Source: a virus
Strand: one strand, 5' to 3'
IMG/VR virus record: IMGVR_UViG_3300028392_000053
Span: 1 to 64,000 of that record
DNA: 64,000 bases
In this document: positions 1 to 5,106 of the stretch, in pieces
Position numbering within the stretch: position 1 is the stretch's first letter
How the letters are laid out: the number at the start of each line of letters is the position of its first letter
The notes under the pieces: generated by a model
Database searches by the model: none
The model's input: only the letters and a program-made list of their open reading frames with translations
What the model was told of the DNA's origin: nothing
Translations under genes and position numbers: made by a program

Positions 1-7
1 ATGTAAG

Positions 8-202
8 ATGATTATGTTTAAAGTGATAGGAAAAGAAGAATCGTTTAAGGTTCTTACACTTGCAGAAGCAATGAATCTTGCTAAAAATATGAATGAGTTT
101 GTGACCATCCGTGGTCCTGATTTTGAAGTTGTTGGCAAATTCGGTGTGGATGTTGTGACCGATCCAAACTATGATGGTTGGATATCACGGAAAAAAGGTT
201 AA
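8..202 (+). CDS. small phage protein, unknown function (64 aa)
   Basis: No family recognised. A 64-residue soluble protein of mixed charge with no membrane segment or signal peptide. Two in-frame ATGs (8 and 14) are possible starts; no Shine-Dalgarno can be judged because the window begins just upstream. The stop codon ends one base before tRNA-Cys, so it is probably the last protein gene before the tRNA array. Confidence 0.55.
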   Translation: MIMFKVIGKEESFKVLTLAEAMNLAKNMNEFVTIRGPDFEVVGKFGVDVVTDPNYDGWISRKKG

Positions 203-203
203 T

Positions 204-279
204 GTCGGCATGACCCGAATGGCTAGGGAACGGATTGCAACCCCGTTATATGCAGGTTCGACTCCTGTTGCCGACTCCA
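204..279 (+). tRNA. tRNA-Cys(GCA)
   Basis: Seven-bp acceptor GTCGGCA/TGCCGAC, encoded CCA and discriminator U73 (the cysteine identity base). The anticodon loop TTGCAAC gives GCA. First tRNA of the array, one base after the preceding stop codon. Confidence 0.93.
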
Positions 280-284
280 CTTTT

Positions 285-375
285 CATAAAGGTTGTTTTT
301 ATGACCTTTATGACTGGTTTTTGTTCGTAATGGCTCTTTTTAAGACCTTTATGACAGTGTTGTTTTTTAACAACA
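285..375 (+). repeat. two short hairpins before the tRNA-array promoters
   Basis: CATAAAGGT (285-293) pairs with ACCTTTATG (304-312), and TGTTGTT (358-364) pairs with AACAACA (369-375) across a T4 loop. They could end or process the transcript carrying tRNA-Cys. Neither has a clean U-tract, so terminator function is only possible. No gene is seen between 280 and 591. Confidence 0.35.
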
Positions 376-390
376 ACATGCAAATAGATG

Positions 391-418
391 TTGACAAAGC
401 CGCTGGTTCTGTTATACT
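391..418 (+). promoter_or_regulatory. sigma70-type promoter
   Basis: A perfect -35 TTGACA (391-396), 16-bp spacer and TATACT -10 (413-418), pointing into the tRNA array. Confidence 0.75.
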
Positions 419-496
419 CTATGCATAGATTGAGAAATCAATAAGTAACTGCGAAAAAGCAGATGTTGTTTTTAAGCAACAAAGCGAAAAAAGTAG

Positions 497-524
497 TTGC
501 CAAGAAAGATAGTTGTGTTATAAT
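497..524 (+). promoter_or_regulatory. sigma70-type promoter upstream of tRNA-Glu
   Basis: TTGCCA (497-502), 16-bp spacer, TATAAT (519-524). The TTGCCA -35 recurs in many promoters of this genome. With the promoter at 391 it forms a tandem pair feeding the tRNA array. Confidence 0.78.
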
Positions 525-591
525 AGACACATAGCAACAAATGATTGAGTCAGTTGCAAGAAAGTTCTTTAAAAAGTTAAGTGTAATTTGT

Positions 592-666
592 GCTCCTGTC
601 GTCTACTGGCTAGGACGCTGCCCTTTCAAGGCGGAAAAGAGGGATCGAAACCCTTCAGGAGTACCA
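592..666 (+). tRNA. tRNA-Glu(UUC)
   Basis: Acceptor GCTCCTG/CAGGAGT with a terminal G-U pair, discriminator A and encoded CCA. Anticodon stem CTGCC/GGCGG with loop CTTTCAA gives UUC. Confidence 0.9.
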
Positions 667-701
667 TATTAAAATGCATTAGGTTACCAACCCAGTAGGT
701 A

Positions 702-858
702 CCTTAGCAGAGAACTATTCCTAGTGACGGCTAGGCTCTGCTAAGACTACATGAAGCCCCCCGAAGGTGCTGGAACAAGTTGGAATGTAATGTGTTTGAC
801 AAACAAGTCCGTGGACGGCACGGTAGGGCAGGATCAAAACTGTTATTTTTGTCAAACA
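702..858 (+). ncRNA. structured non-coding RNA region after tRNA-Glu
   Basis: No gene is visible between 667 and 881. A strong hairpin (CTTAGCAGAG paired with CTCTGCTAAG, with an inner CCTAG/CTAGG stem) spans about 702-745. Further on, 11-nt arms TGTTTGACAAA (793-803) and TTTGTCAAACA (848-858) are exactly complementary. This could be one folded RNA of about 150 nt or two. I do not recognise it. Confidence 0.5.
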
Positions 859-881
859 TCCTAGTGTGTTTTAATATGGTA

Positions 882-1011
882 GTGTCATTTGTTTTGTTGA
901 TGTAAGCCATGAGGGAAACGTCAACCTTGAGTAACTATGTACAGAAACGGTAATTGTTGCAACTGACTCCGTTGAGCATAGCAAATAGTGCGTCAACAAA
1001 ACAAATGATAT
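882..1011 (+). ncRNA. spacer RNA closed by a 16-bp perfect stem
   Basis: TCATTTGTTTTGTTGA (885-900) is exactly complementary to 993-1008; with G-U pairs the helix extends to about 882-904/989-1011. Inside, CTATG/CATAG and AACGG/CCGTT pairs nest near the 3' side. The right arm stops one base before tRNA-Lys. It may be a processing stem or a stable small RNA. Confidence 0.55.
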
Positions 1012-1085
1012 GGGGGTATAACTTAGTGGTAAAGTAGTAGGCTTTTAACCTATTAACCAGAGTTCAATTCTCTGTGCCCCTACCA
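1012..1085 (+). tRNA. tRNA-Lys(UUU)
   Basis: Acceptor GGGGGTA/TGCCCCT (with G-U pairs), T-arm CAGAG-TTCAATT-CTCTG, discriminator A, encoded CCA. Anticodon loop CTTTTAA gives UUU. Confidence 0.92.
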
Positions 1086-1089
1086 AAGA

Positions 1090-1165
1090 TTTTAGGATAA
1101 GTTCAGCAAACATTTATACATTTGACTTTTAATCAAAACCGTAAAAAATTATCCTGTTGTATTTT
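1090..1165 (+). ncRNA. compact RNA element A with a Lys(UUU)-type anticodon arm
   Basis: A 7-bp stem AGGATAA (1094-1100)/TTATCCT (1149-1155) encloses a GTT-CAGCA-AAC mini-hairpin and a 5-bp/7-nt hairpin TTTGA-CTTTTAA-TCAAA (1121-1137), whose loop is that of tRNA-Lys(UUU). GTTG follows the stem and could pair with CAGC of the mini-hairpin. There is no T-arm or CCA, so it is not a normal tRNA. It shares its frame with elements at 1533, 5849, 6080 and 6194. Confidence 0.6.
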
Positions 1166-1241
1166 GCCCTGGTGACGGAATGGTATACGTACTGGTCTTA
1201 GAAACCAGGTTCTGAGAGTTCGAGTCTCTCCTAGGGCACCA
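1166..1241 (+). tRNA. tRNA-Leu(UAG)
   Basis: Acceptor GCCCTGG/CTAGGGC, anticodon stem CTGGT/ACCAG with loop CTTAGAA (UAG), T-arm GAGAG-TTCGAGT-CTCTC, CCA encoded. The variable loop is only 5 nt (GTTCT), unusual for bacterial-type tRNA-Leu, which normally has a long variable arm. Confidence 0.9.
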
Positions 1242-1371
1242 AATCGGAAAGCAAAAACTTTCTGTTAATCCATACATTATGTGTATGGCGGGTCCAGCGG
1301 GGCATCACATGGTGTTCTTTCGGTGTCCACGTTAGAGACACGGCTAAAGTTCGTAATGCCACATATTTTTA
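1242..1371 (+). other. structured spacer between tRNA-Leu and tRNA-Asp
   Basis: No protein gene. Visible hairpins are GAAAG/CTTTC near 1246-1261, CCATAC/GTATGG near 1270-1288 and GTGTC/GACAC near 1323-1341. GGCAT/ATGCC could close part of it. It may be an RNA or a decayed tRNA; I cannot assign it. Confidence 0.35.
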
Positions 1372-1446
1372 GGTCTTAAAGTGTTCATGGACGCACACAT
1401 GCCTGTCACGCATGAAGAAGGGGATCGTTACCCCTTAAGACCGCCA
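1372..1446 (+). tRNA. tRNA-Asp(GUC)
   Basis: Acceptor GGTCTTA/TAAGACC, discriminator G73 as expected for Asp, CCA encoded. Anticodon loop CTGTCAC gives GUC. The T-loop ATCGTTA departs from TTCRANY. Confidence 0.9.
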
Positions 1447-1452
1447 AGATTT

Positions 1453-1526
1453 CCTCCGTTAGCTCAATGGTAGAGCAATCGGCTGATAACCGATAGACAG
1501 AAGTTCAATTCTTCTACAGAGGACCA
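1453..1526 (+). tRNA. tRNA-Ile(GAU)
   Basis: Anticodon stem ATCGG/CCGAT with loop CTGATAA gives GAU. The acceptor CCTCCGT/ACAGAGG has one C-A mismatch. T-arm AGAAG-TTCAATT-CTTCT, CCA encoded. Confidence 0.9.
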
Positions 1527-1529
1527 AGT

Positions 1530-1597
1530 TTTAGAATCCATTCAGCAAATAAAAACTTTCACTGGAAATGAAAAAAAGCGGATTCTGTTGTATTTTT
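1530..1597 (+). ncRNA. compact RNA element B with a Ser(GGA)-type anticodon arm
   Basis: Same layout as element A: 7-bp stem AGAATCC (1533-1539)/GGATTCT (1580-1586), mini-hairpin ATT-CAGCA-AAT, then TTTCA-CTGGAAA-TGAAA (1557-1573) with the anticodon loop of tRNA-Ser(GGA), and GTTG after the stem. The stem differs from A at compensating positions, which argues for selection on RNA folding. Confidence 0.6.
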
Positions 1598-1685
1598 GGA
1601 GCCTGTTCCCTTCAGCGGACTGTAAATCCGTTGCCTTTAATTGGAGGGTGGTTGGCGGATGGTTCGATTCCTTCAGGCTCCACCA
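1598..1685 (+). tRNA. tRNA-Tyr(GUA)
   Basis: Acceptor GGAGCCT/AGGCTCC, anticodon stem GCGGA/TCCGT with loop CTGTAAA (GUA), a long variable arm as in bacterial tRNA-Tyr, and CCA encoded; 88 nt. Confidence 0.93.
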
Positions 1686-1686
1686 G

Positions 1687-1715
1687 TTGCCAACATATAT
1701 AAAGTATGTTATAAT
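1687..1715 (+). promoter_or_regulatory. internal sigma70-type promoter in the tRNA array
   Basis: TTGCCA (1687-1692), 17-bp spacer, TATAAT (1710-1715), nine bases before the initiator tRNA gene. It starts right after tRNA-Tyr and would restart transcription of the array. Confidence 0.78.
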
Positions 1716-1723
1716 AGTTTTAT

Positions 1724-1798
1724 CGCGGGATAGGAAAGAGGTAATCCGCTAGGTTCATACCCTAGAGATCGGTGGTTCAATTCCACCTCCCGCAACCA
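1724..1798 (+). tRNA. initiator tRNA-fMet(CAU)
   Basis: CAU anticodon in loop TTCATAC, with the C1-A72 mismatch (CGCGGGA against TCCCGCA) that marks bacterial initiator tRNAs. T-arm GGTGG-TTCAATT-CCACC, CCA encoded. Confidence 0.88.
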
Positions 1799-1804
1799 GT
1801 TTTC

Positions 1805-1878
1805 GCCCTATTAGTATAATGGTATTACACCTGTTTTGTAATCAGGTTACGGCAGTTCGATTCTGTCATGGGGCACCA
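1805..1878 (+). tRNA. tRNA-Thr(UGU)
   Basis: Acceptor GCCCTAT/ATGGGGC, anticodon loop TTTGTAA (UGU), T-loop TTCGATT, discriminator A, CCA encoded. Confidence 0.9.
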
Positions 1879-1887
1879 AGTTTTTTT

Positions 1888-1961
1888 GCGGGGTTAGTTT
1901 AATGGTAAAACTACAGATTTCCAATCTGTTGTTGAGAGTTCGATTCTCTCACCCCGCTCCA
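1888..1961 (+). tRNA. tRNA-Gly(UCC)
   Basis: Acceptor GCGGGGT/ACCCCGC, discriminator U73 typical of glycine, anticodon stem ACAGA/TCTGT with loop TTTCCAA (UCC), T-arm GAGAG-TTCGATT-CTCTC. Confidence 0.93.
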
Positions 1962-1967
1962 GTTTAT

Positions 1968-2033
1968 GCAGTCGGATATTAACCGTGTTGGGGTCCACCC
2001 AATATCTACGTGGGAATCGTAGTGACTGCTCCA
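1968..2033 (+). ncRNA. 66-nt tRNA-like RNA of unknown type
   Basis: A 7-bp acceptor-like stem GCAGTCG/TGACTGC is followed by T and CCA, and a 5-bp T-arm-like hairpin CTACG-TGGGAAT-CGTAG is present. The centre is not tRNA-like: GATATT pairs with AATATC around a TTGGG-GTCCA-CCCAA hairpin whose loop has only five bases, and the D-arm is absent. It is too short for a normal tRNA. It may be a degenerate Gly/Trp-like gene or a tRNA mimic. Confidence 0.45.
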
Positions 2034-2038
2034 GTTTT

Positions 2039-2112
2039 CTCGGTGTGGTGAAATGGTATCATGCATGGTTTGGGACCATGTGGCGAAGGTTCGATTCCTT
2101 CTACCGAGACCA
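2039..2112 (+). tRNA. tRNA-Pro(UGG)
   Basis: Acceptor CTCGGTG/TACCGAG with C1-G72, anticodon stem CATGG/CCATG with loop TTTGGGA (UGG), T-arm GAAGG-TTCGATT-CCTTC. Confidence 0.92.
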
Positions 2113-2130
2113 GTTTTATAGTTAGAATAT

Positions 2131-2206
2131 TCCGGTGAAGCAAACTAGGTGTGGGCAGAGGACTGTTAATCCTTGAAGCCAGGTTCGAATCCTGGGACCG
2201 GAGCCA
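2131..2206 (+). tRNA. tRNA-Asn(GUU)
   Basis: Anticodon stem GAGGA/TCCTT with loop CTGTTAA (GUU), T-arm CCAGG-TTCGAAT-CCTGG, discriminator G73 as expected. The acceptor pairs at six of seven positions. Confidence 0.92.
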
Positions 2207-2211
2207 ATTTT

Positions 2212-2285
2212 GGGGAATTAGTATAATGGTATTACGGCAGCCTTGCAAGTTGTTCATAGGAGTTCGATTCTCCTATTCTCCACCA
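2212..2285 (+). tRNA. tRNA-Ala(UGC)
   Basis: Acceptor GGGGAAT/ATTCTCC, anticodon stem GCAGC/GTTGT with loop CTTGCAA (UGC), T-arm AGGAG-TTCGATT-CTCCT, CCA encoded. Confidence 0.92.
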
Positions 2286-2291
2286 AATTTA

Positions 2292-2366
2292 GGTGATATG
2301 ACGTAGATGGATGCGTAACGGTTTCATAAGCCGATGAGGAAGGCTCGGTACCTTCTATCACCACCA
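2292..2366 (+). tRNA. tRNA-Met(CAU) (or Ile with modified CAU)
   Basis: Acceptor GGTGATA/TATCACC, CAU anticodon, CCA encoded. G1-C72 is paired, so it is not the initiator. Elongator Met and lysidine-modified tRNA-Ile cannot be told apart by eye. The T-loop CTCGGTA is non-canonical. Confidence 0.85.
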
Positions 2367-2380
2367 AAAGATACGAAACT

Positions 2381-2388
2381 TATAAATA
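2381..2388 (+). promoter_or_regulatory. putative T4-like late promoter
   Basis: An exact TATAAATA, the T4 late promoter box, 24 bp before the HNH gene. It lies within the inverted repeat ATACGAA (2371-2377)/TTCGTAT (2390-2396), so a hairpin may form there as well. Confidence 0.45.
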
Positions 2389-2411
2389 GTTCGTATACTT
2401 AAGGAGATAAC

Positions 2412-2840
2412 ATGAAAATATGTTCTTGTTGTAAAATAGAATATCCAATAGAAAAATTTGCCTTTAAAAATAAGGCATTAGATAAAAGAAATGCAATGTG
2501 TGATGATTGTAGGCAAGAGAGACAAAAACTTTCTTATTATAAACACCACGAAACGAATTTGAAAAGAATTAAACAATATAAAAAAGACAATAAAGAATGG
2601 TTTTTCGAAATGAAAAATAAACTATCTTGTTGTGTTTGTGGTGAATCGGAATCTTATTGTTTAGATTTTCACCATCTTGATGTTGCTAAAAAAGAGTTTG
2701 ATATTTCCACAAAAGTGGATGCTAGTAAAAATAAAATTTTAGAAGAAATCAATAAGTGTGCTTGTCTATGTGCAAATTGTCACAGAAAACATCACGCCGG
2801 CAAATTAAATGCGCCTTTGGTGAAACTGGATATCACATGA
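2412..2840 (+). CDS. HNH endonuclease overlapping a tRNA gene
   Basis: A 142-aa protein with an N-terminal zinc-finger pair (CSCC near residue 4 and CDDC near residue 30) and an HNH core: CVCG near residue 75, DFHHLD near residue 86 and CANCHRKHH near the C-terminus. Such genes are mobile free-standing homing nucleases. AAGGAG precedes the ATG. Its last codons and stop lie inside tRNA-Arg(ACG), so the tRNA 5' half doubles as coding sequence. The target is not known. Confidence 0.85.
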   Translation: MKICSCCKIEYPIEKFAFKNKALDKRNAMCDDCRQERQKLSYYKHHETNLKRIKQYKKDNKEWFFEMKNKLSCCVCGESESYCLDFHHLDVAKKEFDISTKVDASKNKILEEINKCACLCANCHRKHHAGKLNAPLVKLDIT

Positions 2841-2886
2841 GTCTACGAAATTCAGATTGGGGATTCGAATTCCTCAGGGCGCACCA
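2811..2886 (+). tRNA. tRNA-Arg(ACG)
   Basis: Acceptor GCGCCTT/AGGGCGC, D-stem GTGA/TCAC, anticodon stem TGAGT/ATTCA with loop CTACGAA (ACG, presumably read as ICG), T-loop TTCGAAT, CCA encoded. The first 30 bases overlap the end of the HNH reading frame. Confidence 0.85.
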
Positions 2887-2903
2887 ATTTTTAGGAGTTT
2901 TAA

Positions 2904-3038
2904 ATGGCTAATGTTAAAAAAGGCAATCTGACTGGTGCTCCACAATGGTGGAAACACCTCAAAGATTTCAAACGAGTGTTTTGGAAAACAGAACGCAAGG
3001 CTCAACAAAAAGACCTAAAAGGAAGATTGTATGAGTGA
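2904..3038 (+). CDS. short basic protein, unknown (44 aa)
   Basis: A 44-aa ORF begins MANVKKGNLTGAPQWWKHLK and is rich in Lys/Arg and Trp. AGGAG lies 7 bases before the ATG, and its stop overlaps the start of the next gene. No function is known. It sits between tRNA-Arg and tRNA-Trp with its downstream neighbour. Confidence 0.7.
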   Translation: MANVKKGNLTGAPQWWKHLKDFKRVFWKTERKAQQKDLKGRLYE

Positions 3039-3237
3039 TGGTGGAAAAGGTTCGTCACCCAGACCTTATAGTGTTTCGCAAAACGAATTCTCTAAGAATT
3101 GGGACACAATCTTTAGAAAAGATCCACGGGAAATTGAGGATCAAAAAAATGAAGATGAGGCTTTTGAAGAAATTTCACGGAGAGTCCTAGATATGCCTGG
3201 AACAATTGGTTCAGCTAAAATTGTTTTTTCCGTGTGA
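3031..3237 (+). CDS. conserved phage protein, unknown (68 aa)
   Basis: A 68-aa protein beginning MSDGGKGSSPRPYSVSQ, a start pattern I associate with small proteins of many phages, followed by an acidic middle (EDQKNEDEAFEEI). It overlaps the preceding gene by eight bases, suggesting coupled translation. The role is unknown. Confidence 0.7.
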   Translation: MSDGGKGSSPRPYSVSQNEFSKNWDTIFRKDPREIEDQKNEDEAFEEISRRVLDMPGTIGSAKIVFSV

Positions 3238-3258
3238 TTCAGAAGTTAAAAATAATAT

Positions 3259-3332
3259 GTCTCGATAGTGTAATGGCAGCACTGCGGTCTCCAAAACCGT
3301 AAGTCTAGGTTCGAGTCCTAGTCGGGATGCCA
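3259..3332 (+). tRNA. tRNA-Trp(CCA)
   Basis: Anticodon stem GCGGT/ACCGT with loop CTCCAAA (CCA), acceptor GTCTCGA/TCGGGAT with G-U pairs, discriminator G73 as in Trp, T-arm CTAGG-TTCGAGT-CCTAG. Confidence 0.92.
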
Positions 3333-3346
3333 AATAAGGAAATGAT

Positions 3347-3838
3347 ATGAAAAATTTTGATATCCAAAAAGTAAAAGATTTTATTTTGGCTCAAGGACCA
3401 GACACACGTGTTTACCTTGGTGCAGACTCCGAACGTATGCGTGTAAACGGAGTTTGGTATGCGGATTACGCTTTGGCTGTCGTTGTTCATATCGATGGTT
3501 GTCACGGATGTAAAATCTTCGGATTTGTTGACCGTGAATTAGATTATGACCACAAGAAGTCCAAGCCTGCAATGCGTTTGATGACAGAAGTTTACAAAGT
3601 ATCCGCTCTGTTCCAAGAAATGCAGGATGTATTGGAAGACCGTCACGTTGAAGTTCACTTGGACCTTAACAAGTCAACTGAACACGGTTCTTCTTGTGTT
3701 GTTCAACAAGCAATTGGTTATATCAAAGGTACATGTAACATGACACCAATGGTTAAGCCAGATGCGCCGGCCGCTTCTTTCTGTGCAGACCGTCTAAAGC
3801 GGATTCTAGCAGAACAAGAATTGACCGAAGCCCACTAA
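3347..3838 (+). CDS. RNase H-like protein, DUF458/YkuK type
   Basis: A 163-aa protein with the pattern VYLGADSER near residue 22, YADYALAVVVHIDGC in the middle and a late VHLDLNKS segment, typical of the DUF458 RNase H-like fold with acidic residues on successive strands. The enzymatic role in phages is not established. It stands alone between tRNA-Trp and an HNH gene. Confidence 0.75.
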   Translation: MKNFDIQKVKDFILAQGPDTRVYLGADSERMRVNGVWYADYALAVVVHIDGCHGCKIFGFVDRELDYDHKKSKPAMRLMTEVYKVSALFQEMQDVLEDRHVEVHLDLNKSTEHGSSCVVQQAIGYIKGTCNMTPMVKPDAPAASFCADRLKRILAEQELTEAH

Positions 3839-3876
3839 TCTCCTACATAAGGGTTTAACTACCCTTAGGAGATTAG
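3835..3876 (+). promoter_or_regulatory. hairpin that buries the HNH gene ribosome binding site
   Basis: CTAATCTCCT (3835-3844) pairs with AGGAGATTAG (3867-3876), and inside it AAGGGT (3849-3854) pairs with ACCCTT (3861-3866). The Shine-Dalgarno AGGAG (3867-3871) for the ATG at 3878 is entirely inside the stem. Translation of the nuclease is therefore likely limited on read-through transcripts. Confidence 0.6.
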
Positions 3877-3877
3877 T

Positions 3878-4261
3878 ATGGCTAGAAAACCAAATTTAGC
3901 AAAGACTGCGAATAGAGATACACACGTTGGTCATGGAATGGATAGAAGTCCTAAATGGCCTGGTGTTCAGAAACTACATTTGAAGTTTCATCCTGTTTGC
4001 GAATCTTGTGGTTCAACTAACAATTTGAATGTCCATCATAAGAAGCCATTCCATTTGTTTCCAGAACATGAATTGGATTTAAATAATCTAATTACACTTT
4101 GTATGGATCCATTGAAAGAGTGTCATATTAAAATTGGACATGGTGATAACTTTAAAGACTACAATCCAGAAGTAGAAACAGATGCACAAAAAGTTCGATT
4201 AGATGTTAATTTATTTGAATCGGTTGTAGCAGAAGCAAAGAAGAAACGTTTAATATCTTAA
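3878..4261 (+). CDS. HNH endonuclease
   Basis: A 127-aa protein with zinc ligands CESC near residue 41, the HNH motif VHHKKPFH near residue 52, the Asn-containing DLNNLITLC segment and the final CHIKIGH. This is the common free-standing phage HNH form. It follows the RNase H-like gene and its ribosome binding site lies in a strong hairpin. The target is unknown. Confidence 0.85.
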   Translation: MARKPNLAKTANRDTHVGHGMDRSPKWPGVQKLHLKFHPVCESCGSTNNLNVHHKKPFHLFPEHELDLNNLITLCMDPLKECHIKIGHGDNFKDYNPEVETDAQKVRLDVNLFESVVAEAKKKRLIS

Positions 4262-4265
4262 ACAC

Positions 4266-4296
4266 GGCTGGACCCTCTGCGAAAGTGCGGTCCAGT
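4266..4296 (+). terminator. hairpin after the HNH gene, possible terminator
   Basis: CTGGACC pairs with GGTCCAG across about 16 bases within 4268-4295. Only a weak TTCTC tail follows, so it could equally be an RNA-processing hairpin before tRNA-Gly. Confidence 0.4.
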
Positions 4297-4302
4297 TCTC
4301 AT

Positions 4303-4376
4303 GCGGGTATGATGTAATGGTAGCTTATGACCTTGCCAAGGTTAATGTGAGAGTTCGATTCTCTCTACCCGCTCCA
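4303..4376 (+). tRNA. tRNA-Gly(GCC)
   Basis: Acceptor GCGGGTA/TACCCGC, discriminator U73, anticodon loop TTGCCAA (GCC), T-arm GAGAG-TTCGATT-CTCTC. Confidence 0.92.
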
Positions 4377-4384
4377 GTTTTTAT

Positions 4385-4459
4385 GTGGTTGTTAGTTTAG
4401 TGGCAAAACCGCGGGTTGTGATTCCGCTATCACGGGTTCGATTCCCGTACATCCACCCA
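4385..4459 (+). tRNA. tRNA-His(GUG)
   Basis: The extra G-1 pairs with C73, the histidine hallmark. Anticodon stem GCGGG/TCCGC with loop TTGTGAT (GUG), T-arm ACGGG-TTCGATT-CCCGT, CCA encoded. Confidence 0.92.
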
Positions 4460-4478
4460 ATTTTATTAAGGATATTTT

Positions 4479-4718
4479 ATGACGTATGTTCCATTGAATC
4501 GTAATGTAATTGTTGAACGAAAAGCACCAGAGAAAGTTTCTGCTGGTGGTATCATTCTTCAATCTTCACTTGAACCAGACCGTGCAACTGTTGTTGCTAC
4601 CTCTGACGAATCCCTTTCAATTGGTGAAGAACTATTGATTAATTGGAACAAAGCATATAAGATTGAAAATGAAACATATCGTATTCACATTGATGATGTG
4701 ATTGCAGTATTTGAATAA
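4479..4718 (+). CDS. GroES-like co-chaperonin
   Basis: A 79-aa protein: YVPLNRNVIVERKAPEK followed by SAGGIILQS and the ending IDDVIAVFE match the GroES fold (PLxDRVxVKR, mobile loop SAGGIxL, final strand). T4 uses gp31 in the same way to help host GroEL fold the capsid protein; that role here is inferred. An AAGGA site precedes the ATG, and tRNA-Val starts directly after the stop. Confidence 0.85.
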   Translation: MTYVPLNRNVIVERKAPEKVSAGGIILQSSLEPDRATVVATSDESLSIGEELLINWNKAYKIENETYRIHIDDVIAVFE

Positions 4719-4793
4719 GCCTTGTTAACTCAGCGGTAGAGTGCCCTCCTTACAAGTGGGAAGCCGGCGGTTCGATCCCGTCACAAGGTACCA
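4719..4793 (+). tRNA. tRNA-Val(UAC)
   Basis: Acceptor GCCTTGT/ACAAGGT, anticodon loop CTTACAA (UAC), T-arm GGCGG-TTCGATC-CCGTC. It begins on the base after the co-chaperonin stop codon. Confidence 0.92.
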
Positions 4794-5028
4794 AGTTTTG
4801 TAAGTGTAGATGTAGTGAAAGTAAGGCGTCGAAAACCTTATGAGGCAACGGTTCGAGTCCGGCAACATGGCAACGGCTAAGTAACTACTATTACTACGTA
4901 CCTCTATCCTGTCCGCGGCTTTAAAGAAAATACAGGTAGAATGGTTTCGATGAGTGAGGTGGAACTACTTACAAATTCAATTTCTCCATAACACACGGAG
5001 TATAATAGGATAAGTTGTGTGTTAATTT
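4794..5028 (+). other. structured non-coding stretch with tRNA-like fragments
   Basis: No protein gene. At 4801-4870 there is a TAAGG/CCTTA hairpin with a nine-base loop containing TCGA and a T-loop-like GGTTCGAGTCC, but no matching acceptor, so a Ser(CGA)-like remnant or mimic is possible. CCTGT/ACAGG (4908-4937) and the distant pair TATCCT (4905-4910)/AGGATA (5007-5012) are further foldings. TAACACAC pairs with GTGTGTTA just before tRNA-Thr. Confidence 0.4.
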
Positions 5029-5102
5029 GCTTTTATCGTACAGTGACAGTACACGCCCTTGGTACGGGCGAAACCCAAGTTTGATTCTTGGTAGAAGCAC
5101 CA
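5029..5102 (+). tRNA. tRNA-Thr(GGU)
   Basis: Acceptor GCTTTTA/TAGAAGC, anticodon stem CGCCC/GGGCG with loop TTGGTAC (GGU), T-arm CCAAG-TTTGATT-CTTGG, CCA encoded. Confidence 0.92.
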
Positions 5103-5106
5103 ATTT

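Noticed and set aside
171-428. 85-aa + strand ORF
   Set aside because: It runs through tRNA-Cys and promoter sequence, with no ribosome site.
4978-5006. Promoter before tRNA-Thr
   Set aside because: TATAAT is perfect (5001-5006), but no acceptable -35 is present and it sits within an inverted repeat.
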